In this document: positions 1-9,971 of the stretch, in pieces | Numbering within the stretch: position 1 is the first letter of the stretch | How the letters are laid out: every line of letters begins with the position of its first letter | Assembly: GCF_036345015.1 (NCBI RefSeq) | Contig: NZ_CP084098.1 | Coordinates: 3,423,326-3,487,325, forward strand | Reading direction: 5' to 3' | DNA: 64,000 nucleotides | Source of the DNA: Cyanobacterium sp. Dongsha4 | Lineage (GTDB): Bacteria > Cyanobacteriota > Cyanobacteriia > Cyanobacteriales > Cyanobacteriaceae | Notes under the pieces: generated by a model | The model's input: only the letters and a program-made list of their open reading frames with translations | Databases searched by the model: none | Told to the model about the DNA's origin: nothing | Translations under genes and position numbers: made by a program

Positions 1-337
<337 letters not shown>

Positions 338-534
338 TTTGAGACGTTAGGTAGGGTGTTAGGGAAGTAGGGGCTTGGGGTTTTGGGGTATTCGGGGATT
401 GGGGAGAAACTTATTCTTAAAGTGCTGAAGCTACTAATTACTAATTGTTTATTACCTTTGCCCCTTGCCCCTTGCCTTTTGCCCTTTACTCTTTTATTTT
501 TTCGCACTTATTTATTTAGCTAGAAAAATTAATT
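338..534. repeat. Low-complexity G-rich/C-rich intergenic modules
   Basis: The gap between ahcY and the next gene holds a G-rich run of TTGGGG/TAGGG-like words (about 345-400), a short TTA-rich stretch (ACTAATTACTAATTG) and then C-rich TTGCCCC/TTGCCTT heptamers (about 455-490). The same modules recur at 6290-6420, 13720-13850, 24535-24605 and 31310-31400. No gene is visible here. Confidence 0.6.
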
Positions 535-1032
535 ATGAAAGCCTTTTCTTGTATTGTAGGATTTATTTTATCAATACTATTATTATTAACTCCTAATCAT
601 GCTCTCGCCGCAAGTTCATCGGCTGTTACTTCTACCATTGATAATAAAGATTTGAGTCAACAAGATTTTTCCTCTCAAAATTTGCAATCAATGGAGTTTA
701 GTAACGTGAAATTAAACGGTGCTAATTTCAGTAATAGTGACTTAAGAGGTGCTGTTTTTAATGCCGCAAGATTAGAAGAAGCTAATTTTCACGGAGCAGA
801 TATTACTAACGGTTTTATTTATGTGACTAGCTTGAATAGAGCCGATTTAACTGATGCCATCTTACGAGAGGCGATTATGAAACGCACTACTTTAAAAGGT
901 GCTAATGTTGATGGTGCTGATTTTACTTTTGCCGTTTTAGATAATGAGCAGGTAATCGAACTTTGTAAAAATGCTCAAGGTATTAATCCTGTAACTGGTG
1001 CTAGTACCCGTCAATCATTAGGTTGTCCTTAA
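535..1032 (+). CDS. Thylakoid-lumen type pentapeptide repeat protein
   Basis: A 165-residue secreted protein. Residues 1-25 form a signal peptide (basic start, a hydrophobic run rich in I and L, then an ALA-A cleavage motif). Residues ~40-135 are pentapeptide repeats of the A(D/N)LXX type, for example [16 protein letters not shown] and [11 protein letters not shown], which fold as a right-handed quadrilateral beta helix. The C-terminus ([15 protein letters not shown]...LGC) resembles plant thylakoid-lumen pentapeptide proteins of the TL15/TL17 type, so a lumenal or periplasmic location is likely. The molecular role is unknown. Two late cysteines (in LCKN and LGCP) could form a disulfide. It appears monocistronic. 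Confidence 0.85.
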   Translation: MKAFSCIVGFILSILLLLTPNHALAASSSAVTSTIDNKDLSQQDFSSQNLQSMEFSNVKLNGANFSNSDLRGAVFNAARLEEANFHGADITNGFIYVTSLNRADLTDAILREAIMKRTTLKGANVDGADFTFAVLDNEQVIELCKNAQGINPVTGASTRQSLGCP

Positions 1033-1240
1033 ATTCATCTCTTCATTTGGGCATAAGCATCTCAGATTTAGTTAGGTATCAGGTATCAGGTGACAGGTTT
1101 TAGGTTTTAATTTATTACGAATGACTAACTAGCATAATCTTTTCAACGCCGCAAATTTTATATCGAACTCAGATTAAATATCAAATTAAACTCTCTTCAA
1201 AACTTTTTAACTCTTAACTGATGTTACGCAAAAAGATAAT

Positions 1241-1310
1241 TAACCTCAGTTCGGTTTAAGAACATCCAACAAGATTAGGTGTCAGGTTGCAGGTTGCAGG
1301 TGGTAGGGGT
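1241..1310 (+). repeat. Dispersed intergenic element with IS982-like end
   Basis: The element starts TAACCTCAGTTCGGTTTAAG at 1241, continues with AACATCCAACAAG and ends in CAGGT-type repeats (GTGTCAGGTTGCAGG). Copies of the same order (end motif, AAGAAYATCC, CAGGT repeats) occur in reverse orientation at 8476-8538 and 12150-12206 and partly at 20977-21020. The first 20 bases match 16 or more positions of the terminal inverted repeat of the IS982 copy at 36920. Confidence 0.6.
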
Positions 1311-1320
1311 TGAATATATT

Positions 1321-1428
1321 TAACGTCAGTTCGGGTTAAGGCAATTTTATCGTTATTTCTAAGAAGAAGCTATAAGGTTTTCTGACTACGAGAAAATAAT
1401 GCTTTCAGCTTATCCAAAACTCAGGTTA
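1321..1428. mobile_element. Candidate IS982-derived MITE (108 bp)
   Basis: The left end TAACGTCAGTTCGGGTTAAG (1321-1340) and the inverse of the right end TAACCTGAGTTTTGGATAAG (1409-1428) form an imperfect terminal inverted repeat with 16 of 20 matches. The right end matches each end of the IS982 element at 36920-37887 in 19 of 20 positions. The interior is non-coding and partly self-complementary. This fits a short non-autonomous derivative mobilised by an IS982 transposase. A target duplication is not obvious. A second forward end at 1241 could make it a 188-bp element. Confidence 0.55.
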
Positions 1429-1478
1429 ATTAGTTGTTGTTTTGAGGTGTCAGGTATCAGGTTTAAAGTCAAAAAAAT

Positions 1479-1798
1479 TCACCCTTTTTTCTTTTGACTT
1501 AGTTTTTCGATTAAACTATGTAACATTCTGCCAATTTCTTCACATTTGTTTAAATTAACTTTTAATTCTTGCTCTTTAAGATAGCCTAATCGTCCTACAA
1601 TCATCAAATGAGTTTTTAGTTCTTTGAGTGAGCCATTTGCAATAGAAAGATGACGGATATAATTACCCAAATGATTTCTCCCTTTTGCTTCTGCGATGTT
1701 GGCAGGAATTGAAACTGCGGCTGTTTGTATTTGACTACTTAAACCATAAATTTCTGTAGCTCTTAAATTAAAAATATTTCTTTGTTTATGGTTAAAAG
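1479..1798 (-). pseudogene. Four-helix-bundle protein (S23/TIGR02436 type), 5'-truncated
   Basis: The minus-strand frame reads through residues typical of cyanobacterial four-helix-bundle proteins of the S23/TIGR02436 family: EIYGLSSQIQTAAVSIPANI, then AEAKGRNHLGNYIRHLS and a helical tail ending at 1479. In the family an N-terminal helix of ~30 residues with a FRELKVWQ-like motif comes first. Here that part is missing: the frame runs back to a TAA just before SFNHKQRN and contains no ATG. An internal TTG at 1670 would give only 63 residues. I read it as a remnant. Members of the family often sit in 23S rRNA inserts or next to mobile elements, and their role is poorly known. Confidence 0.7.
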
Positions 1799-1810
1799 AT
1801 TATAAGTTGT

Positions 1811-2117
1811 TATATTTGTCAATTTTCGATATTGAAAAGCTATAATGTTTTCATTTCTAATTCTCCAGATTCAATGTGATTAACAAATAAACAATCTTTA
1901 ACATAGACTCTAAGTAATAATAAAACATTGGTAATGTCTATATTTTATTTGGGAAATTAAAGTCTATAGATAATCTGTAATCACATATCACGATGTTCAA
2001 ATTATTTGTTCTGAGTTATTGATTTTAAGGAAAAATCTAAAACATTATTTTAGGTAAATAAATATTCTTTCACAATAGTTTTTAAATAACCTAGTAGTTA
2101 TATATATTTTGAATATA
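1811..2117. other. AT-rich upstream region, nothing recognised
   Basis: About 300 bases of AT-rich sequence upstream of the histidine kinase gene. I see no gene, no clear repeat and no strong promoter motif. Confidence 0.5.
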
Positions 2118-5100
2118 ATGTCTATTAACAACGTCAATTCACAAGGTTTGACTCTATTGTTTAACTCTTATTTTCCCAGAAACAATCAAAATATTATCTC
2201 TGAAAATAAGCAAAAATCAGTGAATAACAATTTTCTAAATCAATATCAACTCTCCCTAATTGATAATTTTGTGGATGGGATTGCTTTGTTAGTAGATGAA
2301 AAATTCGTTTATTTGAATCAAGCCCATTTGAGCTTATTTGGCTATAATCAGGAAGAATTATTGGGGCGATCGTGGCTTTCTCTTTATAATTCATTAGAAG
2401 GTTTAAGGATACAAGAAGAAGTTTTCCCCATTTTAAGAGAAAAAGGTTTTTGGCGAGGAGAAGCAAAGGGTTTAAAGAAAGATAAAACAGAATTTTGGCA
2501 AGAAGTTTCCCTTCAGTTAATTGACAGTCAAACAGTAATTTGTAATTGTCGAGATATTAGCGAAAGAAAAATCATGGAACAAGATTTAAGTCGTAGCCAT
2601 GATTTATTAACTATAATTGAAAATGCCCAATCTCAATTCATTGCTAACGGAGATAAAGGACTTTTATTCGATCATCTTTTAGAAAATCTTTTAACCCTGA
2701 CTGGTAGCGAATACGGTTTTATCAGTGAACTAGATTACAACAAAGATGGAAAAATAGAGTTAGGTGATAGCTATATGAAAAATATTGGCAAACCTTTTCT
2801 TAAAGTTCACTCTATCAGTAATGTGGCTTGGAATGAAGAAACCATCCGTTTATATGAAGAAACTCAGGGTAGAGGCATGGAGTTTCATAACTTAAATACT
2901 CTGTTTGGAGCAGTGATTTATACTGGTAAAGCAGTTATTTCTAATTATCCTTCTAAAGATAAGCGTGGTAGTGGCACTCCTCAAGGACATCCTCCCTTAA
3001 ATTCTTTTTTAGGTATTCCTTTCAAATCTCATGGGCAATTATTAGGTATGGTAGGTATAGCCAATAGGGAAGGTGGTTACAACTCCGAATTAGTGGAATA
3101 TTTACAACCTTTTGTTTCTGTCTGTAGTAACCTGATTGATGCTTATAAAATAGAAAAACGTCGTCTCGAATCGGAAAGACAACTAAGAAAGAATCAAATT
3201 GCCCTTCAACAACAAGAAAGAGTCATTAAAAATTTATATCAGATTTGTTCTTCTCCTCAACTCAATTTTCAACAAAAGCTACAAGGCATTTTCACTCTGG
3301 GGCGTAAGGCTTTTAATTTGGATGTAGCCATGTTAACTAATATTGATAATAGCTATTGTCGTATTGTACAGTGGCAAAGCAGTCCTAAATATAGGGAAAT
3401 TTTTAATCGAGAAATAACTTTAAATTTAGAAGATAGTTTTTGTTTTTTGGCTTATCAGGAAAAAGAGCCTTTTAGTATTGATCATGTGAGTAATTCTGAT
3501 TACACCTGTCATCCTGCCCATATTAATTTGAATATAGAATCTTATTTAGGTACAAGAGTAGAAGTTTTTGGTAATAGTATTGGTACTTTATGCTTTTTTT
3601 CTCTCGATTCTCGTGGTGTGACAATAACTAGCATCATGAAAGAACAAATTAAGTTAATGGCGCAATGGATTGGTTATGAGCTGGAAAAAGAAAAATCAGA
3701 GGCATTGATTCAACACCAATTCAAGCAAGAAATTTTACTGAAAAAAATCACTCAGGAAATTAGGCAAACTCTCAACTTCGATCAATTATTTGACACTGCG
3801 GCTAAAACTATTCTCAATGCTTTTCAGGTAAATCGCTGTCATCTGTTTACCTATGATAAATCTCAGTCTTCTTGTTTAACCATGGTAGCAGAGGCAATAA
3901 AAGGAGATTTTCTGCCTATGTGGGGGGCAAATATAGACCTTTCTGAAGGTAATGATCATTTTAATCAAGTAATTATGAGCGATCGCGCTTTGGTTAGTAA
4001 TAATGTTTATCAAGACCCCCTCCTTGAACCTATGACTCCTTTTTGTCAGGAAATTAATCTTAAATCAATGTTGTGTGTACGCACTTCCTATAAAGACGAA
4101 GCTAATGGTATTATTGGACTACATCAGTGCGATCGCTTCCGCCAATGGACATCAGAAGAAATAAATTTATTACAAAGTGTCGCCGAACAATTAGGTATTG
4201 CCATTAGTCAAGTGAGATTATTAGAGCAAGAAAAACAACAAAAACAACAACTAGAAAAACAAAATCAAGCCCTCTTAAAAGCAGAAAAACAAGCAAAAGA
4301 AGCCAGTGAGGCAAAAACAGAATTTTTAGCTTCCATGAGTCATGAAATTAGAACTCCCATGAATGGCATTATCGGCATGACAGAGTTGCTATTAGATACC
4401 AAATTAAATTCCGAACAGAAAAACTTTGTAGAAATTATTAACCATAGTAGTAATACTCTATTAACCATAATTAATGATATTTTAGACCTATCGAAAATTG
4501 AATCAAAAAAAATCGAGTTAGAATCAACCACCTTTAATATTCATGAATGCTTAGAATCTGTCATCAGTCTTATGGAATTACAGGCAGAAAAAAAAGGCAT
4601 TAATTTAATTTACGTAGCCAATCCTCAAGATAATTATTGGTTTAAAGGCGATGTTACCCGCTTAAGGCAAGTTGTTTTAAACCTAGTTAGTAATGCAGTC
4701 AAATTTACTCATCAAGGGGAAGTTATCGTGCGTTTGAATGTAGCATCACAAGAACTTGACTCTTGCTATCTAAAAATTGTTGTGGAAGATACAGGTATAG
4801 GCATTCCCCAAGATAGGAGAGAATCAATTTTTCAGGCATTTTCCCAAGTAGATGCTTCTACAACCCGTCAGTATGGAGGAACAGGTTTAGGTTTAACCAT
4901 TGCCCGAAAGTTAGTAGAATTGATGGGGGGAAGTTTAACAGTTAGTAGTATTGTTGGTAAGGGATCAAAGTTTAGTATTTCTTTACCAATGGAAAAAACC
5001 AATGATGAAAACGATAAATACCTTTCTCTAAAACAACAACATCACTTAAGAGGGAAAAAAGCCCTAATTATTTCCGATTCCACCGTCATGACGGAAATGC

Positions 5101-5852
5101 TTAGTTTACAAGCCCTCGCCCTTGGTTTAGAAAGTCAGATTTGTCATAGTGCTAATTTTTCCACAGATCAACTACATCAAGTTGCTGTTGTCATTGCCGA
5201 TTATCCTCTACAACATCTCAATCGTTTTGACTTAGCAGAATCTCTTAAATTGTCTCATCCTAACTTAGCCCTCATTTGGCTAACTCCTCTTAGTCTTGTT
5301 ACCAAAGAAAATTTAGCTCAAACCTGCCCCTTTGTAACAGTTATTACTAAGCCCGTTAAACAATTCCAATTATGCGACACGATTCAAAAACTATTAATAA
5401 AAAATGAAATAGTATCAAGCAATAGTATTTTTTCATCTCCAAAGCAACAAAATCTTATTTACAAAGACATTTCTATATTGCTAGTGGAAGATAACTTGGT
5501 CAATCAAAAAGTTGCTCGTTTGATGTTAAATAAATTAGGCTACAAATGGATTGAAATTGCTAACAACGGTTTAGAAGCCATTAAAATGATTCAAAATAAA
5601 ACCTATCAATTAATTTTTATGGATATGCAAATGCCGTTACTAGATGGTGTTACCACAACCAAAGAAATTAGAAAGTTAGGAAATCAAATTCAACAACCTT
5701 GGATTATTGCCATGACTGCTTCTGCTTTATCTACCGATAGAGATAGCTGTTTAGAGATTGGCATGAATGATTATTTAAGTAAACCAGTAAAATCAGACAG
5801 TATTATTCAAGCCTTAAAACGATTTGAATCTTTATCTTGTTTAGCTTCTTGA
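2118..5852 (+). CDS. PAS-GAF hybrid sensor histidine kinase with C-terminal receiver
   Basis: A soluble 1244-residue hybrid kinase. Order: PAS (~45-150, ending in the CRDISERK linker), GAF-like sensor (~165-340), two further GAF domains (~375-540 and ~555-705), a short coiled coil, HisKA with phosphoacceptor H742 in [13 protein letters not shown], HATPase_c with [16 protein letters not shown] and [10 protein letters not shown], a divergent receiver-like segment (~975-1095) and a canonical receiver (~1115-1235) with phosphoacceptor D1169 in FMDMQMP. There is no transmembrane segment, so it should sense a cytosolic signal. I saw no CxxH-type bilin-binding cysteine in the GAF domains. The ATG at 2118 is preferred to an in-frame TTG at 2109. 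The 3' end overlaps the convergent DUF4332 gene by 46 bp. No response regulator gene is adjacent. Confidence 0.9.
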   Translation: MSINNVNSQGLTLLFNSYFPRNNQNIISENKQKSVNNNFLNQYQLSLIDNFVDGIALLVDEKFVYLNQAHLSLFGYNQEELLGRSWLSLYNSLEGLRIQEEVFPILREKGFWRGEAKGLKKDKTEFWQEVSLQLIDSQTVICNCRDISERKIMEQDLSRSHDLLTIIENAQSQFIANGDKGLLFDHLLENLLTLTGSEYGFISELDYNKDGKIELGDSYMKNIGKPFLKVHSISNVAWNEETIRLYEETQGRGMEFHNLNTLFGAVIYTGKAVISNYPSKDKRGSGTPQGHPPLNSFLGIPFKSHGQLLGMVGIANREGGYNSELVEYLQPFVSVCSNLIDAYKIEKRRLESERQLRKNQIALQQQERVIKNLYQICSSPQLNFQQKLQGIFTLGRKAFNLDVAMLTNIDNSYCRIVQWQSSPKYREIFNREITLNLEDSFCFLAYQEKEPFSIDHVSNSDYTCHPAHINLNIESYLGTRVEVFGNSIGTLCFFSLDSRGVTITSIMKEQIKLMAQWIGYELEKEKSEALIQHQFKQEILLKKITQEIRQTLNFDQLFDTAAKTILNAFQVNRCHLFTYDKSQSSCLTMVAEAIKGDFLPMWGANIDLSEGNDHFNQVIMSDRALVSNNVYQDPLLEPMTPFCQEINLKSMLCVRTSYKDEANGIIGLHQCDRFRQWTSEEINLLQSVAEQLGIAISQVRLLEQEKQQKQQLEKQNQALLKAEKQAKEASEAKTEFLASMSHEIRTPMNGIIGMTELLLDTKLNSEQKNFVEIINHSSNTLLTIINDILDLSKIESKKIELESTTFNIHECLESVISLMELQAEKKGINLIYVANPQDNYWFKGDVTRLRQVVLNLVSNAVKFTHQGEVIVRLNVASQELDSCYLKIVVEDTGIGIPQDRRESIFQAFSQVDASTTRQYGGTGLGLTIARKLVELMGGSLTVSSIVGKGSKFSISLPMEKTNDENDKYLSLKQQHHLRGKKALIISDSTVMTEMLSLQALALGLESQICHSANFSTDQLHQVAVVIADYPLQHLNRFDLAESLKLSHPNLALIWLTPLSLVTKENLAQTCPFVTVITKPVKQFQLCDTIQKLLIKNEIVSSNSIFSSPKQQNLIYKDISILLVEDNLVNQKVARLMLNKLGYKWIEIANNGLEAIKMIQNKTYQLIFMDMQMPLLDGVTTTKEIRKLGNQIQQPWIIAMTASALSTDRDSCLEIGMNDYLSKPVKSDSIIQALKRFESLSCLAS

Positions 5853-6223
5853 ATCCAACTTTGAATCAGGGAAAAAGAAGGACATAAATCCCGACGATGT
5901 AAGTTGGCAACCTGTAACTTTAAAATTTGTTTTTGTAATTGAGGAGCATTACACTGGCTTAATTGAGCAACGGAAATAATGCCAGAGTGTAAAATTAAAC
6001 CGCAATACTCAACTCCAACACTAGGTAAATGAGCTAAGTCTGCTAAAGCAAACCATTTATGGACATAACGGGAACTAACACCTATTTTTTGTGCTAATAA
6101 TTCTCTATCCTGTTTATTTTTGCCCATAACTAGCAACTGCTCTATATTGGTAATTCCCAGATTTTGCAATCTATCAATATCCGTTTTTTGCATACCGGGT
6201 AGGTCAGAAATTGCGATCGACAT
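5807..6223 (-). CDS. DUF4332 domain protein
   Basis: A 138-residue protein whose N-terminus ([20 protein letters not shown]) has the helix-hairpin-helix-like pattern of DUF4332: GMQ..D..RL...GI, followed by a second similar segment around residues 60-110 ([21 protein letters not shown]). Such tandem helix-hairpin-helix repeats resemble DNA-binding repeats, but the cellular role of this family is not established. The gene starts at an ATG at 6223 and its last 46 bp lie antisense inside the 3' end of the hybrid kinase gene. Confidence 0.8.
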   Translation of the reverse strand: MSIAISDLPGMQKTDIDRLQNLGITNIEQLLVMGKNKQDRELLAQKIGVSSRYVHKWFALADLAHLPSVGVEYCGLILHSGIISVAQLSQCNAPQLQKQILKLQVANLHRRDLCPSFSLIQSWIQEAKQDKDSNRFKA

Positions 6224-6588
6224 TTTTAATTCAAATATTATGGGTAACGACTCTTTTATCCTCTAAATTCAGAAACAAGAAGTCAATCAGGGGCAAAGGG
6301 CAAGAGGCAAGGGGCAAGGGGCAAAGGTAAATAGTTGATAATTAATAACTTTTAACTCGTTTCTCCCCAATACTCCAATACCCCAACATTTCTTTCAGAA
6401 CCCCGAACTCCTAACTCCCAACTCTTGCCATTATCTCTAAGAAAAGATAGAATTTTTAACATAAAATTAATACTTTAGGGATATTCTATCAAAAAACCAT
6501 AAAAGCGAAAACCCAAAAAGGTTATACTAAACTAGATCTATCCCCAAATTTAGAAAAAAAATTAAATCAAATAGGAGGAGCGTAGTCG
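6224..6588. promoter_or_regulatory. psbB upstream region with strong ribosome binding site
   Basis: The distal part (6290-6420) is filled with GGCAAGGGGC/GGGGCAAAG and CCCCAATA-type modules. The proximal part should hold the psbB promoter: GGTTATACTAAAC (about 6520) contains a TATACT -10-like word, without an obvious -35. The leader ends with TAGGAGGAGCG at 6571-6581, a near-perfect Shine-Dalgarno sequence 7-8 bases before the psbB ATG, unusually strong for this genome. Confidence 0.5.
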
Positions 6589-8121
6589 ATGGGACTACCC
6601 TGGTATCGAGTACACACAGTTGTAATTAACGATCCCGGTCGCCTGATTGCGGTACATTTAATGCACACCGCACTAGTCGCAGGTTGGGCGGGATCCATGG
6701 CGTTATATGAATTAGCCGTTTTTGATCCTAGTGATCCCGTGTTGAACCCCATGTGGAGACAAGGGATGTTTGTATTACCCTTCATGGCACGTTTAGGAGT
6801 CACTGGCTCTTGGGGTGGCTGGAGTGTAACTGGCGAAACTGGTGTTAATCCCGGTTTTTGGTCTTTTGAAGGAGTTGCGATCGCACATATCGTCCTCTCT
6901 GGATTACTTTTCTTAGCCGCCGTATGGCACTGGGTATTCTGGGATTTAGAATTATTTACCGATCCCCGTACAGGTGAACCCGCCTTAGATTTACCCAAAA
7001 TGTTTGGGATTCATTTATTCTTGTCTGGCTTACTCTGTTTCGGTTTTGGAGCATTCCACCTTACTGGATTATGGGGACCTGGAATGTGGGTATCAGACCC
7101 CTATGGACTAACAGGACACGTTCAACCCGTAGCACCTGAATGGGGACCTGCAGGATTTAACCCCTTTAACCCCGGTGGTGTTGTTGCCCACCATATTGCC
7201 GCAGGAATCGTTGGTATCATTGCCGGATTATTCCACCTTAGTGTTCGTCCCCCCGAAAGACTTTATAAAGCATTACGGATGGGTAACATTGAGACCGTTC
7301 TTTCTAGTAGTATTGCCGCCGTATTTTTTGCCGCTTTCGTCGTAGCAGGTACAATGTGGTATGGAAACGCTACTACCCCTGTAGAATTATTCGGACCTAC
7401 CCGCTATCAGTGGGACCAAGGATACTATCAACAGGAAATTCAACGTCGTGTACAAGCTAGTATTGCTGACGGAGCAACCGCCGAAGAAGCATGGGAGGCA
7501 ATTCCTGAAAAATTAGCTTTCTACGATTACGTTGGAAACAGCCCCGCAAAAGGCGGTTTATTCCGTACTGGTGCTATGAACAAAGGTGACGGTATTGCTC
7601 AAGGTTGGTTAGGACACCCTGTCTTCCAAGATAAAGAAGGACGTGAGTTAACTGTACGTCGTCTTCCTAACTTCTTTGAAACCTTCCCTGTTGTATTAAC
7701 TGATGCTGACGGTGTAATCCGTGCAGATATTCCTTTCCGTCGTGCAGAATCTGCTCTTAGTATTGAGCAAACTGGCGTAACAGTTAGCTTCTTAGGCGGC
7801 GAATTAGACGGTCAAACTTTCTCTGATCCTTTAGATGTAAAGCGTTATGCTCGTAAAGCACAATTAGGTGAACCCTTTGAGTTTGATACAGCAACCCTCA
7901 ACTCTGACGGTGTTTTCCGTACCAGCACTCGTGGTTGGTTTGCTTTTGGTCATGCTTGTTTTGCCCTCTTATTCTTCTTCGGACATATCTGGCATGGCGC
8001 TCGTACCCTATTCCGTGACGTATTTGCTGGTATCGATCCTGATTTAGATCCTGAACAGGTAGAGTGGGGTATGTTCCAGAAAGTGGGTGACAAATCCACT
8101 CGTCGTGCAGAATCTGCATAA
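6589..8121 (+). CDS. psbB: Photosystem II chlorophyll-binding core antenna CP47
   Basis: A 510-residue PsbB, close to the usual 507-510. CP47 is the inner antenna of photosystem II in the thylakoid membrane; it binds about 16 chlorophylls through histidines in its six membrane helices and passes energy to the D1/D2 centre. The N-terminus [19 protein letters not shown] is diagnostic, as are [38 protein letters not shown], and [20 protein letters not shown] near the end. The long lumenal loop E lies between the fifth and sixth helices (~260-450). psbT follows 126 bp downstream, the common cyanobacterial order. Start supported by a strong ribosome binding site. Confidence 0.98.
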   Translation: MGLPWYRVHTVVINDPGRLIAVHLMHTALVAGWAGSMALYELAVFDPSDPVLNPMWRQGMFVLPFMARLGVTGSWGGWSVTGETGVNPGFWSFEGVAIAHIVLSGLLFLAAVWHWVFWDLELFTDPRTGEPALDLPKMFGIHLFLSGLLCFGFGAFHLTGLWGPGMWVSDPYGLTGHVQPVAPEWGPAGFNPFNPGGVVAHHIAAGIVGIIAGLFHLSVRPPERLYKALRMGNIETVLSSSIAAVFFAAFVVAGTMWYGNATTPVELFGPTRYQWDQGYYQQEIQRRVQASIADGATAEEAWEAIPEKLAFYDYVGNSPAKGGLFRTGAMNKGDGIAQGWLGHPVFQDKEGRELTVRRLPNFFETFPVVLTDADGVIRADIPFRRAESALSIEQTGVTVSFLGGELDGQTFSDPLDVKRYARKAQLGEPFEFDTATLNSDGVFRTSTRGWFAFGHACFALLFFFGHIWHGARTLFRDVFAGIDPDLDPEQVEWGMFQKVGDKSTRRAESA

Positions 8122-8247
8122 TTTTTGGTTTTTATAGTAGGATGGATAGAGACAAGTTAATCTTAATTTTCTTTGTCATTTATCCTCCTAAATGTAAATC
8201 CAGTGCATTTTCATCTTGTCCAATTCAGATAGTATAGAGGAATAAAA

Positions 8248-8343
8248 ATGGAAAGTGTAGCTTATATTTTAGTATTAGCGATGATGATCGCTGTCTTATT
8301 CTTTGCAGTAGCGTTCCGTGAACCTCCCAAGATTCAAAAATAA
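8248..8343 (+). CDS. psbT: Photosystem II small subunit PsbT
   Basis: A 31-codon gene immediately after psbB. The product begins MESVAYILVLAMMIAVLFFA and ends VAFREPPKIQK, the classic PsbT pattern: one transmembrane helix followed by FREPP. PsbT sits at the photosystem II monomer-monomer interface near CP47 and D1 and helps dimer stability and recovery of the acceptor side after photodamage. An AGAGG at 8236-8240 lies 7 bases before the ATG and serves as ribosome binding site. Probably co-transcribed with psbB. Confidence 0.97.
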   Translation: MESVAYILVLAMMIAVLFFAVAFREPPKIQK

Positions 8344-9004
8344 ATCATCTGTGAAATGGGACGTTTTCACAAACTTATAATCGAACTTTTTAACTTTAGA
8401 GAAGTCTTTTTCATCTATTCTCCAGTATGAGATAGAAAGAGAAAGGCTTTTTTCATTAAATGTTGGAAAAATAAAACCTGCAACTCGAAACCCAACACCT
8501 GCCCTTATCCAATATTCTTTTAAGCCGAACTGAAGTTATTTAAGCTAAAATAGTTCATCTTTATCTTTTTAAAATTTAATTCATTATTTAAAAACAATTA
8601 AATAAACAATAATAATAAGTATTAACAATAAACATAGTTGTTACTAATATTCTAGTTTTATTATTTATTCTGATAAATTTATTCACATAAAAAAAATCGA
8701 CAAGGGGTGTTGAAAACTCAAATTTCTTTTATCTAATAAAGTGACGGTAAAATAAATTATTTTGTCTGTGAGATAGAGGCAAAGATCCTGAAACCAATAG
8801 TTAAAACAATAATAAACAATATATTTTTTTACAAAAGCTAATAAACATTTTAGCTCAACTTTATATTTTTACTCATTAAAAATGATACATAAATTTTTTA
8901 ATATTACTTTTTAATTATTATTTTTCTCTACTGGGAACGAGTTTGATACCCCCCTTGCTAATCATCAACAATTTTATTGCGATTTTGTCGTCTAATTAAA
9001 AATT
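8344..9004. other. Long AT-rich intergenic region with one dispersed repeat
   Basis: Between psbT and nrdR. It contains a reverse copy of the dispersed element at 8476-8538 (AACACCTGCCC...TAAGCCGAACTGAAGTTA). The rest is very AT-rich with no reading frame that looks real. I looked for a 16-bp NrdR-box pair near 9000 and did not see a convincing one. Confidence 0.5.
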
Positions 9005-9541
9005 ATGCAATGTCCTTCATGTCATTTTAATCAAACCAAAGTAATAGAGTCACGAACTACGGAAAAGGCACAAAGCATCAGACGTAGAAGAGAATGCCTC
9101 CAATGTCATCACCGTTTTACAACCTATGAAAGAATAGAATTTGTAGCAATTACAGTGATCAAAAAAGATGGTAGTACGGAATCTTTCGATCGCTCTAAAG
9201 TTCTCAGAGGAATAGTAAGAGCTTGTGAAAAAACGGGTATTGAGTCAGAATTATTAGACTCTATTGTGGACAACCTAGAATCAGAAATCGAAAATCAATT
9301 TCCGAGAGAGATTACCAGTAAACAAATTGGGAACTTAGTATTAAAACAACTGAGCCAAATTTCCCAAGTAGCATATATTCGATTTGCATCAGTTTATGAA
9401 AACTTTACCAGTATTGAAGATTTTGTGGCAACCCTGAAAAAATTGCAAAATTCACCAGAAAATTCAGGAAATGACCCTGAGCCTCAATCTCCCATTTCAG
9501 ATAGTGAAAACAAAAAGAATCAGACAACAAATCAAGAATGA
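9005..9541 (+). CDS. nrdR: Transcriptional repressor NrdR
   Basis: A 178-residue NrdR, the nucleotide-sensing repressor of ribonucleotide reductase genes. The N-terminal zinc ribbon has two Cys pairs, MQCPSCHF and CLQCHHRF, followed by the TTYER linker. The ATP-cone domain runs from ~48 to ~140 (VIKKDGSTESFDRSKVLRGI...YIRFASVYENF). The extra ~30-residue polar tail (ENSGNDPEPQSPISDSENKK) is longer than in most bacteria and looks disordered. Family knowledge: it binds ATP or dATP in the cone and switches oligomer state to bind NrdR boxes. No nrd gene is in this window. Confidence 0.96.
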   Translation: MQCPSCHFNQTKVIESRTTEKAQSIRRRRECLQCHHRFTTYERIEFVAITVIKKDGSTESFDRSKVLRGIVRACEKTGIESELLDSIVDNLESEIENQFPREITSKQIGNLVLKQLSQISQVAYIRFASVYENFTSIEDFVATLKKLQNSPENSGNDPEPQSPISDSENKKNQTTNQE

Positions 9542-9790
9542 TTAACACTTGTCAAAATCTCAATTATAGTGTAGAGTAAAAATTCTGTATAATAATACTA
9601 TTAATTAAAGATTTTTTATCTTTATACAAGTATTCGGTAGGGAACGACAAATCCCAAACCAATTCCGAGAGGAGTTAAAGGCTTAGGGAGAGAGGCTTTC
9701 AGGAAGTTAAAGCAAACGCCTTAGCTTTGATGAAAAAACTCGTACAACTAAGAATGTCCTAACTTTTTTAGTGGGGCTTTGTCTAAATTA

Positions 9791-9813
9791 ACCCTCTAGT
9801 TTTTTACTAGAAG
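9791..9813. terminator. Hairpin in the rpsA leader
   Basis: CCCTCTAGT-TTTTT-ACTAGAAGG forms a stem of about nine pairs with one non-Watson-Crick or mismatched position and a T-rich loop. It lies about 150 bp upstream of rpsA. The stretch 9630-9830 is less AT-rich than its surroundings and may be a structured leader or small RNA. A clear downstream T-run is lacking, so the terminator label is tentative. Confidence 0.3.
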
Positions 9814-9912
9814 GCTTTAAACAAAACTTATTGAAAAACGATAGAGTAGTAAATTTTATATTTAATTCCTATATCTATCTAATCCTGTAAACTTGAAATT
9901 TTTTAAGTTTCT

Positions 9913-9929
9913 GAGGAGGGATCAGAATT
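9913..9929 (+). promoter_or_regulatory. Strong Shine-Dalgarno far upstream of rpsA
   Basis: GAGGAGGG at 9913-9920 is a very strong ribosome binding motif lying about 50 bases before the likely rpsA ATG. The rpsA frame stays open back to this point, and an in-frame ATT at 9927-9929 sits 7 bases after it. It may support a rare AUU start that adds ~15 residues, or act in control of S1 translation. Confidence 0.3.
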
Positions 9930-9971
9930 ATCGCAATAGTAATTGAAAATCAAAAAATAGAAGAAATGCCT

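Noticed and set aside
1070-1300. Possible CRISPR-like array from repeated CAGGT words
   Set aside because: Repeat units are 6-10 bases, spaced irregularly, and there are no unique spacers of constant length or cas genes. They are degenerate intergenic repeats.
6567-6998. Minus-strand frame of 143 codons inside psbB
   Set aside because: It is antisense to strongly conserved CP47 codons, starts and ends without signals, and has a Pro/Ser/Thr-rich composition typical of shadow frames.
9630-9830. Possible TnpB/IS605 remnant or omega-RNA-like right end before rpsA
   Set aside because: Three-frame reading gave no segment that resembles TnpB. I keep only the hairpin and the notion of a structured leader.
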